Source: Prorocentrum cordatum (taxonomy: Eukaryota > Sar > Dinophyceae > Prorocentrales > Prorocentraceae). Taken from it: DNA of 64,000 nt. Shown one piece after another: positions 54,401-64,000 of the stretch (positions are counted from its first letter, which is position 1; each line of letters opens with the position of its first letter). A program made the translations under genes and the position numbers. The notes beneath the pieces were generated by a model, which did no database searches, had not been told where the DNA came from, and saw nothing but the letters and a program-made list of their open reading frames with translations. The DNA lies in the NCBI GenBank assembly GCA_963575745.1, contig CAUYUJ010015714.1, forward strand, positions 200,001 to 264,000, read 5' to 3'.

Positions 54401-55212
54401 CGGCGAAGTCACTGGCTCGATCGGCGACATTCGCGGCAAGCGCTGGGCCGAGGTTGCGGCGCGGGCGTCGCGTGGGATGACCGCGGGGTAAGAAGGATTT
54501 GTTGATAGAGCCAGCGCCATACTTCCAGCGCAAGCTCGCGATGAGAACGCGCGCGCATTTGCCCTTGAACGCCGAGGGCATATTGGCGAGCACGCGGGCG
54601 GCAGCGAGGGCGCGCAAGTACGGGGGGCGCCGCCGACGACGACGATGACGACGACGACAGACGACAGACGACGGACGGCGACAAACGATGACGACGGCGA
54701 CGGCGTCGGCGGCGACGGCGACGACGGGCGACGACAGAAGATTTTGACGACGTCGGCGACGACGACGACTCGATCAGCTGGTCAGGATCTCGCCGACACC
54801 CCGACGCGGCCATGGGGGCCGCGAGCGAGCTGCCCTGGGTGCCGTCTGTTGACCCGCGCCGACCGCGCCACGATCAGCGCGCCCTTATCGCGCCGTCCTC
54901 GCAGATGAGACTGCGATGGAGCAGTTGCGGGATTTCGCGGACGACCCCGGCCCCTTGCGCGCGCGGCGCAAGAATGGTCGGCGCGCTGGCTTTTTCCCTA
55001 CCCAGGCTCTGCCTAGAAGGGTTCTTGCTCGGTTGGCTTAAAGGGCCGGGCTGTGTAAAGCGCCCCGGGCGGTTCCCCCAGTCCCCTGGGGCCCAAGCGA
55101 AAGCGACAGCAAAGGTAAAAGCAAACGCGCGGATCCCCCAGTTGCGCTCCCTGGGTGCCAAGCAAAAGCAAAAGCAAAGGCAAAAGTGACGGCAAAACCG
55201 AAGGCAAAGCAA
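51488..55212. other. Very GC-rich block with long overlapping ORFs; (CGA)n at 54634-54780
   Basis: Rich in GCGC and GGCGCC. ORFs of 300 to 480 codons overlap on both strands (for example 51487-52929 plus, 51930-53150 minus, 53457-54491 plus). Open frames this long on opposite strands are expected where GC is extreme, and none shows a domain or hydrophobic pattern. An imperfect CGA/GAC tract lies at 54634-54780. No gene is called. Confidence 0.4.
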
Positions 55213-55250
55213 AAGCATAGCATAGCATAGCATAGCATAGCATAGCATAG
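55105..55250. repeat. (AAAGCA)n then (CATAG)7
   Basis: AAGCAAAAGCAAAGGC-type hexamers (55105-55215) pass directly into seven perfect CATAG pentamers (55216-55250). Confidence 0.92.
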
Positions 55251-55321
55251 CGCAGTCTCGGCGACTTGCTGCCTGCTTCTGCTGTTGCTTCACTTACGTC
55301 GTGGCGTCGGCCTTTCTGGCG

Positions 55322-55322
<1 letters not shown>

Positions 55323-55374
<52 letters not shown>

Positions 55375-55376
55375 GC
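55323..55376. repeat. (CTA)n microsatellite
   Basis: About 17 CTA triplets followed by CTG/CTA variants to 55392. Confidence 0.95.
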
Positions 55377-55498
55377 CGCTACTGCTACTGCTACAACTAC
55401 GACGATGAGGAGAAGGAGGAGGGCGGCGTTTACCGCTCCTACTAATGTTGCTTTCCTAGAGGCTCCAACTCCTAGGTCGGGTCGCACTGGGATAATTC

Positions 55499-56090
55499 AT
55501 GTTCTTGGCGGATCGCATCCGCGGGGCGCCGGGCCGCGTCCTGGACCACGAGTCGGCGCGACCCCCGCGGGGGCCACAGGGGGCCCAGGTGCGCGCAGTG
55601 CAGTTCCAGTCTCTGATCGCAGCGCTAGAGCTGCGCCACTACTACAACGCCGACAGCGAGGCCATGCCCCTCGGCGAAGTCGGGGATGACGCGCTAAATT
55701 CGGAACGAGCTCGCGCACTGGAGTACGAAGGCCTTCTCAATAATATCACCGCCGCCGGCGCATGCAGCGACCGCCATGCGACGTGCGCGGCGTCGGGGGC
55801 CATTTATTTGGCGCATGCTAGCTGCGGGCAACCGACGCGATTCCCGCCGGGGGTGGGGGCGGCGGCCTCGGCGGCGCAAGCGGCAGCGCAGATCCACCAG
55901 GCGCCGCGCAAGCACTCTCCAACTACGCCCGTTTCTTGCTCGAGCCCGGCATGATGCGCCGGATCTCGGACCTAGACCATAACCAGAAGATGCATGTCAC
56001 TGAGAACGAGAGCGCGGTCCGCCCCGGCGCGAAGGAGGCGCGGAACGCGACGTGGAGTTGCTTCGCGAGCCGCGGTCCTTGGGCCACATG
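55499..56090 (+). CDS. Coding-like fragment, unknown function, frameshifted
   Basis: Two frames give unusually protein-like sequence. The first is FQSLIAALELRHYYNADSEA through ALEYEGLLNNITAAGAC (55600-55760); the second, in the next frame, is ALSNYARFLLEPGMMRRISD then LDHNQKMHVTENESAV (55911-56020). Amino-acid balance differs clearly from the Arg/Ala/Gly noise around it. They may be parts of one protein separated by an indel or a short intron near 55770-55900. No family is recognised. Confidence 0.3.
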
Positions 56091-57435
56091 GTTGAGGCGT
56101 TTTCCAGTGGCCGAGCGCCAGCGACGAGCGAAAGCGGGCGGGCGCGCGTGCCCCAGTTTGACTCCGTCGCCGAAACCCAGCCGTGCGCGTTCGAGACTAG
56201 GGGCGACATCGCGAATATTTCCGCGGCAAGGGCCCTTCGCCTCAGGGGCGGCCTGGCGAGCGAGCGGCGAGGCCCCAGTCCCGAGCGGGTGCGAATTTTC
56301 CATTTGCATGCTTCCACGGAGGCGCCCCGCATCATTCGACATGCGAGTGGGTCAAATTGCTTTATTGGCGCTTGTCGCGGGCTCCACAGCGGGTGCCTCG
56401 GCGGGCAAAAGCAGCGGCGCTCGCGCGCCCGCGGTGGGGCCACTCTCCCAGTGGCGCCGCCTTTTTGGGCCCGAGATGGCCAGCGCGCTGCCGTCATCAG
56501 AGCGCCCCTTGCAGCCGATTGCGCTCGTGGCCCCCGCGCAGGGAGGGCTTTCGCGTGAACGCCTCCAGCGCCGCCAGAAGCACCTTACCTGCGCGCGCGC
56601 GTGCGCGGACTGCCTGCGCGAGTTGGTTTGGCGCCAGAAGTTGGAGTCAATTCGAGAGCGCTGCCGACCGCCTGTTTGTCGGCAGCTCGCCGATGGGCTC
56701 CGCGTGGGCTTGCGAGGAAATACTTTCCTCGCATGCCCCCCCCCCCCCCGTCGCCCCTCGCGCCCCCCCCCCCCGAGTTCCTGTGAGCGAATCGGCACCA
56801 GAAGAAGAGCGGCATGATCCATCGAGGCCGCCATTGCCAGAGTTGCGAGGGGGATGCGCAGCTTCGGCTCGAACTGCGCCCTCGCCACCCCCGCGCTGGC
56901 CGCGGAGGCTGTCGCGCGGCGGCGCGAACGAGTGGGCGGGTGGCGCGTCGATTTATTCAGGTGGCAACGCATGGGGCGAGAACCGCTCGGGGCGCGCTGC
57001 GGGGGCGGGTGCCCGAAGCGCGCCGGGCTGCCAAAAGCAAAGAGCGCCGCGAAGAAAACGCATCATGCATGCGTTGCGTTTGGCCCGATGTTAGCAGGCG
57101 CGCTTGTCGCAGCCCAGCTAATTTACAAAGGAATGCGCGTCGCGCCCAGTTGGAGAGGGGCGAGGAGGATAATGAGGAGCGAATTTGGTCAGACACAGTC
57201 AGACCAGAAAAGCCACGAATATTTCAAATGGTTGTCGCCGTCCCCGCTGCCGCCGCCATCCTCGTCGCTGCCGTCGTCGCCGCCGTCGTCGTCGTCGACG
57301 CCGTCACTGAAACACAGAAATCAGAGCAGGTCGAAACCAACGAGGGATCCGAACAACGAAAATCAAAGCAGTTCGAAACCGACCGAGAGTGTCGACAAAC
57401 ACAAAGAACAACAGACCCATTATAATGCAACTGTT
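56091..57435. other. No supported gene
   Basis: GC-rich sequence with C runs at 56738-56775 and a short CGTCGT tract at 57275-57300. ORFs of up to 271 codons are compositional. Confidence 0.35.
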
Positions 57436-57439
57436 TCTG

Positions 57440-58435
57440 CGGCCACGTGGGTGCATGACCAGGTGAGGGTGGGCTCCGGGTCAGAAATTGCCAGGTGGGT
57501 GGCCCCCAAAACAGACAGCCTGAATGTGGGGGTGCCGGGGCGGGGGGCCGGGTGGCGAGGCCAGGTGGGGGGGCAGGTCAGGGTGGGCTGCGGGCGAGGA
57601 CTTGTCGCGTGGGTGCTCCCAGAGTGGCGGCGCCGAGGCGAGGCGGGGGGACAGGTGGGAGCCAGGTGAGGGGTCAGGGTGGGTCCCGGGACAACAGTCG
57701 TCGGTCAGGTGGTGTCCAGAACAGATAGCCAGAGTTTGGTGATGCCGAAGCGAGGTAGGGGGGGGGCAGGAGGGAGGGCCAGAGGGGGGGGCTAGGTGGG
57801 TGGTCAAGGTGGGTTCTGGGTCAGGAGTTGCCGGGCGGGTGGTCCCCAGACCAGATAGCCAGAGAAAAATGATGCCGAGGCGAGGTCGGGGGGCCAGGAA
57901 GGGGTCAGGTTCCAGGCCAGGAATTATTGGGTGGGTGGTCCCCTGAACAGATGGTCAGGGTGTTGTTGTGGGGATGCCGAGGCGAGGTCGGCAGGCCAGG
58001 TGGGGAGGCCAGGTTGGAGATCAGAGTGGGTTCTGGGCCAAGAGCTGTCGGGTGGGTGATCCCCAAAGGGGTTGTTAGAGTGTGCGGGGATGCCGCAACG
58101 AGGTGGGGGGGCCATGTGGGGGGTCGGGGTGGGGGGTTTGGGACGGGTTCTCAGGGCCAGGCATTGTCGGGCGGGTGGTACCCAAAATGAATGGCTCAGG
58201 GTGGGGGTGCCGAGGCGAGGTGGGGGGGGCATGAGGGGTCAGGGTTGGTTCCGGGCCAGGAATTGTCGGGTTTGGGGTCCCGATAAGAGATAGCAAGAGT
58301 GTGGGGGTGCCGATTCGAGGTGGAGGGCCAGGTGGGGGGGGCAGGTGGGGAGTCAAGGTGGGTTCTGGGCCAGGAGTGGCCGGCTGGGTGGTTTCAGAAC
58401 AGATAGCCAAAGTGTGGGGATGCCGGGGCACGGAG
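57440..58435. repeat. ~110-bp satellite, array 2
   Basis: About nine units of the GGGTGGGTGGTCCCCAGAAC, AGATAGCCAGAGTGTGGGG, TGCCGAGGCGAGGTCGGGG family, more diverged than those at 48646-49548. GATAGCCA-type landmarks are near 57500, 57725, 57857, 57950, 58190, 58285 and 58400. Confidence 0.88.
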
Positions 58436-59068
58436 GGGCTTAAAGGGGGGGTGCGTGGGTAGAGTCCGGGATTGGACTGGGACGGAGGAGGGATGGTGGA
58501 CGGGCCCAGAGGCGGAAATCCCACAGGGTGGGGAGTGTCGGTCCAGGTGGAAACGCGGTGTCAAGGCATGTTCGGTGTAGGGCGAGGAAGGATCTCTCAC
58601 ACGCCTGTGGGGTCGGCGGATTACCCGGCGGGGTCTCGGACTCTGCTTCTGCCTGCATGGCGCCGCTTCGGCGTGGGCCTCGCCCCGAGGGTGGGAGAGC
58701 GGGGCCGCCGCCCCACAGGTCCCCACAGGCGGGGGCCGGCGGAAGGCCAGCAGACGCGGTCCGAAGGAGGGAGGCGCCCGACGGGGTGAAGCTTCGGTGG
58801 GCAGGGGAGGCGGGCGGGATGGCGGGTGGGGTGGGGATGGGTGGGTGGTGGGTGGGTGGTGGGTGGTCAGGGTAGGCGCTGCAAACTTTCTGGGTGCCCC
58901 CCCCCCCACACCGTTCACTACTAGCCCGTGTTTAGCTGGCCTGCCTTTCCCTCTTTGGGTATGTCCTTCCCCTGCTCATCCCGCGCTTCAGTCACCTCTG
59001 TTGCCCCAGGTTGTGCGCTTCGTTTTCCCAGGGCGGGTTCTTGGAGACGAGACCATTGAACCTTGATT
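58436..59068. other. No supported feature; GGGTGGGTGG-rich patch
   Basis: G-rich patch at 58790-58880, then unique sequence. Nothing recognised. Confidence 0.4.
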
Positions 59069-59205
59069 GGCCATGTTTTCCAACACCACCACCACCGTAA
59101 GTTGGAGGGGGGAAGGAGGTGGAGGACCAGGAGGAGGAGGACGAAGAGGAGGCGGGGGAGGAGGAGGAGGACCCCGTCCCCCTCCAACTTATAGTGGTAG
59201 TGGTG
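59069..59205. mobile_element. Foldback element, GGA-loop family, copy 2
   Basis: Left arm GTTTTCCAACACCACCACCA, CCGTAAGTTGGAGGGGG; right arm CCCCCTCCAACTTATAGTGG, TAGTGGTGTGGGAAAC. The arms pair over about 35 bp; the loop is GGA-rich. It shares TAAGTTGGA and the GGTGGTG ends with copy 1 at 34988. Confidence 0.7.
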
Positions 59206-60397
59206 TGGGAAACGAGCCCATCACGATCCGCGATCGATCGAGGCACGAGGGGGTCGGCCCCAGGTGAGGCCCAGGGTGGCCCACGGGGGCGTGCAGACCT
59301 CTCGCGCCGGGCGCGCTGCCCATGGGCAAGTGGCCTGGAGGGCCGCCCCTCGCCTCAGGGGTGCCGCATCGCCGATGCCTCGGCGACGATGCGGCGCGAC
59401 GCAGAGTGCAGTGTGCTCGGTCCTGACGTCGCCGATGCATCGGCGGTGCGGCTCGATCCTCCAACCCCGTGCGCTCCGACCCACCTGGGAGGCCTCCACG
59501 CGAGTCGTTCCGAAGATGGCCTTGCCTCATTGTCACCTCTTCCTCGGCGGAAGGCGGCGGAAGGGCGGCGGAAGGTCGGCGGGAGTAAACCGAGGCCGCT
59601 TCCGCCTGCGGAAGCCGGCGGATTCTGGGCGGATGAAAAGATGTGCCTCCAAGGGATGGCAACGTTTCTGGGTTCCGGGTTTCCGAGATCGCCCACGGGA
59701 AGGTGATGGATCCTTGGGGACATGGGTCTTGAAGGTTTCCCCAGTCTTCAGGCCTCCAGAGCCCTCCTCGGGCCCCTGGGGCCATCGACGAGAACGGCTC
59801 AGGATAACGAGCTGGTCTCGCTCCTCCACCCTCGTTCCTGGAGATCGAAGTGGCACCAATACCAGTACCAGCACTCCCCCGACCTTCCCCGGGCTTTCGA
59901 GCCGAGTCCAGTAGTGGCGACGAGGAATGGGCAGCGGTGTCGGTAGTAATCGATCCCTCCCCTCCGGGTTCCTCGCTCCACCGTCCTCGCTCCACCATCC
60001 TCGCTCCTCCTCGCTGCTCGCTCCTGCGTGTTGTCCATGCTGCTCCCTACTCCTCTCTCTTCCTCGCTCCTTCTCGCTCCTCGCTCCTCTTCGCTTGCTC
60101 GCTCCCCGCTCCTCCCTCGCCGCCCTCCGCGGGGCGCCACAGGAGGAGGCCGGAGAAGGCGCCGAGGACGAGGAGGGCGACGGCGCCTCCTCCGACGACT
60201 CCTCCGACGCGCCCAAGGCACGTGCGGACAGGTCTCGCTCCAGGCCTGGGGTTGGAGGCGGGCACAGCGGCAGAAGCCTACACCTTCGGAGCTCCGCCAC
60301 GCAGAGCCCGACGCCCCGACACGGCCCAAGAGGCCCCCCGAGATCGCCCCACGACGCCCCCGGGGAACGGAGTGACCATGCCCAGCACCGGCCTGCA
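59206..60397. other. No supported gene; CTCGCTCC minisatellite at 59970-60115
   Basis: GCCGATGCMTCGGCG palindromic motifs occur at 59362 and 59430. A degenerate CTCGCTCCTC minisatellite lies at 59970-60115. ORFs of up to 367 codons on both strands run into the following CGA tract. Confidence 0.4.
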
Positions 60398-60435
60398 GGG
60401 TTCGACGACGACGACGACGACGACGACGACGGACC

Positions 60436-60476
<41 letters not shown>

Positions 60477-60552
60477 AACGACGACCACGGCGACGACGAC
60501 GACGACGACGACGACAACGACGACGACAGCGGCGGCGGCGGCGGCGATGACG
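60398..60552. repeat. (GAC)n microsatellite
   Basis: About 45 GAC triplets with AAC, CAC and GGC interruptions. Poly-Asp and similar ORFs are artefacts. Confidence 0.95.
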
Positions 60553-61257
60553 GAACCCCTGGCGGCTCTTCCAGCGCCGACCCAAGAGCCCTGCACGGGT
60601 CTCCGAAAGTGTCTGTTCATACGGTTGCTGGTTCATTCAGGAGGGAAACAAACACAGATAAAATTCATCGTCGATTCCCCAGAAATATAATAAAAAATCT
60701 AAAAATATGGGGAATCCTGTGATTTGTGTGTGTGTGTATTCGTTTGTGTGTCCCAGGGCCCCTTGAATCATCTATGGGGAGCAGGGGGGACGAGGAAAGT
60801 GGATGGGGGGCCAAAGCCCGTTTCGTTGCGCAGGCGCGCCCGTGGGCGGCTGGCCGGGTCTGCACAGACGGCAAGCAGCAAGCATCACAGATGGCGGGTG
60901 CACAGTGGGGGGCATCATCAGCGCAGGCGTGCGCCCCAACCGTCAACGTTGAGGCACAAGAGCCGCCCACAGCGGCGTGCGTCGTAGCCTGACGCACCTC
61001 CTTAGTCCAAAGAAAACAGATTTCTGTGAGAAGGAGGAGGTGGCACAAACTTAGGCCGTTACGGCGGGCGACCCCATTCAGCATGAAGGAGGAGGAATAA
61101 CTCGGAGCATCTCCACCTTTACGACGTAGTATCCGAACGAGGCGACGTAGAAGGGTGAGCAGCAGCAGGCCCGTCCGCGAGCGCGATGCCAGGAAGCCAT
61201 ACAAGATCACTGCCGAGCACACGCACACACACACACACACACCGTAACCACACACCC
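60553..61257. other. No supported gene; short (GT)n and (CA)n tracts
   Basis: GT tract at 60726-60753 and CA tract at 61218-61243, in opposite senses. Otherwise nothing recognised. Confidence 0.4.
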
Positions 61258-61446
61258 GCCGAGGGTGGAGAACCGTAGCCCCTCCAGCAAGGACAGCACC
61301 GTCAGAGGAAGATGGCGGAGATGACCTTGCCAAGCAGTTCAAGTCGTATCACAAGCCGAAAGTTTGGACGACGAAACCGCCAGGAAAGCCGGAGGCCTTA
61401 CCGAGCATCTTGAGGACGGTACCGGATGACTTGTCGAACATTTAGA
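61258..61446 (+). CDS. Coding-like fragment, unknown
   Basis: A plus-strand frame ending at TAG 61444 reads EEDGGDDLAKQFKSYHKPKV then WTTKPPGKPEALPSILRTVP, with a protein-like composition. It has no ATG and starts in the CA microsatellite. It could be the C-terminal end of a gene or retroelement ORF broken by the microsatellite. Not recognised. Confidence 0.28.
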
Positions 61447-61693
61447 GGACGAGGATCCCAATATATTGCAGCATTCAGGACAAACATTATGACTTCGCCG
61501 TTCGACAGATAGCCACCACGGAGCCATCGACGCGCGGACAAAGACAGGGCTTGATAGATGTAGGGCCCCATGAAAGTGCACATTGAGCAACATGGTTTGA
61601 GTCAAATAGCTACGGAAGGATGAGGATGAAGAGAAGGAGGAGGAGGAGGAGGAGGAGGAGGAGGAGGAGCAGGAGGAGGAGGAGGAGAAGCTC
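61447..61693. other. Upstream of the relict leaders; (GGA)n at 61630-61689
   Basis: Unique sequence, then a GGA tract ending four bases before the first relict spliced leader. Confidence 0.6.
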
Positions 61694-61750
61694 TTCGTAG
61701 CCATTTTGGCTCAAGCCATTTTGGCTCAAGTCCGTAGCGGTGGCTCAGGA
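61694..61750 (+). other. Tandem relict dinoflagellate spliced leaders
   Basis: CGTAGCCATTTTGGCTCAAG occupies 61696-61715, the 22-nt dinoflagellate spliced leader with one change (T for C) at its fifth-from-start region. A truncated copy CCATTTTGGCTCAAG follows at 61716-61730. A decayed third copy, TCCGTAGCGGTGGCTCAGG, is at 61731-61749. Serial relicts arise when a trans-spliced mRNA is reverse-transcribed, integrated, transcribed and trans-spliced again. They mark the 5' end of the retroelement transcript. Confidence 0.9.
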
Positions 61751-63070
61751 CTTAGGGTTTTTTTGTGGTATTGGGGATTGCGGCCCCACGCTCTCAGCAG
61801 TTTCGTTACTGTGCGGGCATTGCCCGCTGTGCAACATTCCTCTTTTAAGCTCACTGCCTACACCAGGCCGGTGGTGCCCAGCCCTTCTTCGCGGGGTGGG
61901 GGTGCTTTTTCTGGCGGTGGTGGGTGGGCTGATCCTCCGTGGCGCCAGCAGGGTTCCGATGCTGTTGGCTCAAACCAGGCCAAGGTGGTCTGCCCCACTT
62001 GTGGATGCAAGCGTAACGTTCCGTATTTCAAGCGGCGCAAGCACTGCTATTCGCCCCTTCCGCGTGTGCGTGAAGCCTTTGCCCAACCTGCTAGAGGTGT
62101 CTGGGGCGATTCGGATTCATCCAATTGGGGCAGTTCCGACGAGAGCGCTCGCTACATTTATAAGGGCACTTCCAAGGGTGGCGGCAAGCACGGCAAGGGC
62201 AAAGGATTCGGTTTCGGCAAAGGCAAGGGCTGGGATTCCTCTACGGCGACGGGGACGGCTACACATACACTTGAGGACGGACCAGTTCCTCTTCCAGTGG
62301 GTGAGGTGCCGAAGCTATCTGTTGCAGAGGCTCATCAACTGGCCGCACTTCATGCGAAGGCAGGTGGTTCCGAGCAGGCGCAGAAGTACAAGCAACTTGC
62401 GCTGGCCTTGGGACGCTCTGAGCATCCTCCCGAAGTCAGTCCGCAACAGCGTGTGCAGCCAGCGCATGCCAAAGTCCGGAGGATTGAAACGAATTTCAAG
62501 AGCGAGTTTACTAAGCTTACAACATGGTGGTCTGAAGTTGAGGCGCAGAGGCAGGAAGTGTCCGAGATGCACGAAGAGTTGGCAAAAACGGATGCTGAGT
62601 ACAAACAAGCGGTCGCCGAACTTCAGCCTACCTCGACAACTCAGACTTCGAAGGCAGCTATTTCTCTCAAAGATCTTTGTGATGGGAAGGCGGCGATCGA
62701 CCAGCTTATCAATTCCGACCTGTTTGAAGAGGATGCGGGAGAGTACGAGCTGTCGAGTGAGGACAAGGAACACATTCAGAGTCGTCGTCATGAGCTTTCT
62801 GGAAAGGTACTTGGCGCTGCTAAATCTCTGTTTCAGGAGGCCATCAAGAAGTACGAGGATGCAAAGAATGCCCATACAGAACAATTAGCTCGGTTACAGA
62901 AGAAGCGAAAGTCTGGGGGTGATGGTCAATCGGCTGCTGGCGGAGGTCAGGAGTGCGAAGGGGTTCGTGCTGGAGGAGGGCAGGGTGGTTCTTCGGCCTC
63001 AGCCTCTCCAGATGTTCGCCAACAAGAGCCTCCCTGCAGAGCCGGACATTCGCGACCAAGTCGCGGCTGA
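61706..63070 (+). CDS. Retroelement ORF1 protein (Zn-knuckle-like, Gly/Lys-rich, coiled coil)
   Basis: A 454-codon open frame that reads straight through the relict leaders; no ATG occurs before about codon 290, so the start is non-ATG or lost. In order: a Gly/Ser-rich region, a Cys cluster VVCPTCGCKRNVPYFKRRKH then C (61986-62046) lacking a final Cys, an acidic/aromatic stretch (WGDSDSSNWGSSDESARYI), a GKGKGFGFGKGKGW basic region (62185-62235) fit for RNA binding, and long coiled coils (KLTTWWSEVEAQRQEVSEMH; FQEAIKKYEDAKNAHTEQLA). Near 62920 an alternative frame (LLAEVRSAKGFVLEEGRVVL ... to a stop at 63129) looks more protein-like, so a late frameshift is likely. GC is moderate, unlike the neighbouring repeats, suggesting a recent arrival. 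Probably the RNA-binding ORF1 of a non-LTR element. Confidence 0.65.
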   Translation: MAQAILAQVRSGGSGLRVFLWYWGLRPHALSSFVTVRALPAVQHSSFKLTAYTRPVVPSPSSRGGGAFSGGGGWADPPWRQQGSDAVGSNQAKVVCPTCGCKRNVPYFKRRKHCYSPLPRVREAFAQPARGVWGDSDSSNWGSSDESARYIYKGTSKGGGKHGKGKGFGFGKGKGWDSSTATGTATHTLEDGPVPLPVGEVPKLSVAEAHQLAALHAKAGGSEQAQKYKQLALALGRSEHPPEVSPQQRVQPAHAKVRRIETNFKSEFTKLTTWWSEVEAQRQEVSEMHEELAKTDAEYKQAVAELQPTSTTQTSKAAISLKDLCDGKAAIDQLINSDLFEEDAGEYELSSEDKEHIQSRRHELSGKVLGAAKSLFQEAIKKYEDAKNAHTEQLARLQKKRKSGGDGQSAAGGGQECEGVRAGGGQGGSSASASPDVRQQEPPCRAGHSRPSRG

Positions 63071-64000
63071 GCTGGCTTCGAATCGGACCCCCCCCCCCCC
63101 CCCTCTGGCAAAGGGGGGAGTCAAACCATGAATGTTCAGTGAGTGAGTCCACGTCAGTTCATGCACGTGTAGCTTGGCCTTCAGAGGCCAGGGCTTTCGC
63201 TGAATTAGACGCTTGTGTTCGCAGTTTGTTCACTATGTTTAAGTTGCCCCGAGCTGGGCCTAGATCGTTTCTCACAGAGGCTACCCTTAGGATGCTGAAA
63301 CGGGACTACTGTGGTTGTCTTGGGAGTTCGGAGTTCGACTCTCAACAGGTTCCTTTAGTGCCCCATCATACCTCCTCTCACTCCTCTGATGGAGAGTTGG
63401 TGTCGGTCTCTAGGGTCGGTCTGAGAGAGGCGCAGTGGGTTGCCTTGGAAGCCTGGGCGGTCAACTGTAACGCGTGGGGTACCATGAAGGAAATCTTGGT
63501 AGACTCGTCTTATGTCAAGAGCATCGTTTACGTGACCAGGAGCAAATTCAGAGAGCTTCAGGCGCTCTGCTTCGTGCAGGATGGAAGTCCATGTGGCAGC
63601 CCGGCATTCCAGGCCCGCAGGGAGGTGACCGTTGCGGGGTTGCTGTCTTCGCACATTCGTGGCTCGGCGTGCTTGGCGTTCCAGAGTTTGAGGGCGAGGC
63701 TGGACGCAGCTTTGTTTGCGAGGTTCATCCACAAGCGAGCGCTTCATTTTTATTGCGCCCGCTCCTACTTGCAGCATAGTGTAGGCATAGACGAACACAA
63801 TGGCAAGATCCTGGCTTCATTGGGAGCTTTTTTTACTAGTCAGGAGGAGGTGTACATCATCGGGGGCGGCTTCAACTTCGGGCCCGATACTTTAGAAGGC
63901 TTAGGGTTTGCCAAACAGGTGGGAGGACAACTGAATTGCACGGAAGGTAATTCTCATTTCCCTGGGTCGGGGGAGCCTTCGCGGTTTGACTGTTTTGTCG
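63062..64000 (+). CDS. Retroelement ORF2, 5' part with EEP endonuclease; truncated by window end
   Basis: One frame is open from about 63062 to the window end with no stop. It reads FKLPRAGPRSFLTEATLRML, WAVNCNAWGTMKEILVDSSY (catalytic Asn at about 63463) and, near the end, SYLQHSVGIDEHNGKILASL and VYIIGGGFNFGPDTLEG. Between about 63510 and 63745 the endonuclease-like sequence is in the next frame: LVLCQEHRLRDQEQIQRASG (catalytic Glu) and GGDRCGVAVFAHSWLGVLG. Two compensating indels are implied. GDFN of active enzymes reads GGFN at 63861-63872, so the catalytic Asp is lost. RT is expected beyond the window. Confidence 0.65.

Noticed and set aside
51487-54505. ORFs of 344-480 codons
   Set aside because: Overlap equally long reverse ORFs, extreme Arg/Ala/Gly composition, and no domain or hydrophobic pattern.

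Overview
The window reads as nuclear DNA of a dinoflagellate. The strongest evidence is at 61694-61750, where relicts of the dinoflagellate spliced leader (CGTAGCCATTTTGGCTCAAG) stand in tandem directly upstream of an ORF. This is the mark of a trans-spliced mRNA that was copied back into the genome. High GC, very dense simple repeats, GC-AG or GA-AG intron-like insertions bounded by direct repeats, and non-LTR retroelements with EEP, RT and RNase H domains fit the same assignment. The GC-rich, introner-rich style recalls free-living genera such as Prorocentrum, but that is an impression, not a demonstration. No rRNA, tRNA, CRISPR or bacterial operon structure was found, and nearly all long ORFs are shadows of repeats.

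Layout. 1-5965: microsatellites, small tandem duplications and a 75-bp minisatellite. 5966-12700 (and 26655-28800): a composite repeat family with a conserved 130-bp tail, a (TTG)n block and a conserved head, tandem to 10.6 kb and then inverted. 12700-14880: an 83-bp repeat array and a 1.1-kb inverted-repeat element. 14914-20040: a decayed retroelement ORF1 with a zinc ribbon and coiled coil, duplicated on either side of a 2-kb segment that recurs at 49549-51487. 20041-21365, 44250-44490 and 45440-47260: arrays of an 80-bp satellite whose monomer aligns with part of that ORF1. 21418-26545: a full-length but dead LINE-like element. 28800-36360: long purine or pyrimidine tracts, minisatellites, a 92-bp satellite and two kinds of foldback element. 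36366-41934: the only convincing host gene, a class III nucleotidyl cyclase-like protein in three exons. 41935-61600: satellites, duplicated locus S', a GC-rich block and more foldback elements. 61694-64000: a second retroelement with intact ORF1 and the start of ORF2, cut by the window end.

The cyclase is the biological centre. Its first intron (3.8 kb, GT-AG) is an expanded member of a repeat family whose 0.9-kb relatives sit, with the same GT start and TATCAG end, in the two copies of the duplicated locus. Its second intron is a 178-bp element with terminal inverted repeats and an AGAGGA duplication. A third intron-like insertion (220 bp, GC-AG, 49-bp direct repeats) lies in the dead retroelement. 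Together they suggest mobile elements that carry or create splice sites (introners) as the main active system here. This rests on sequence inspection only; transcripts would settle it.
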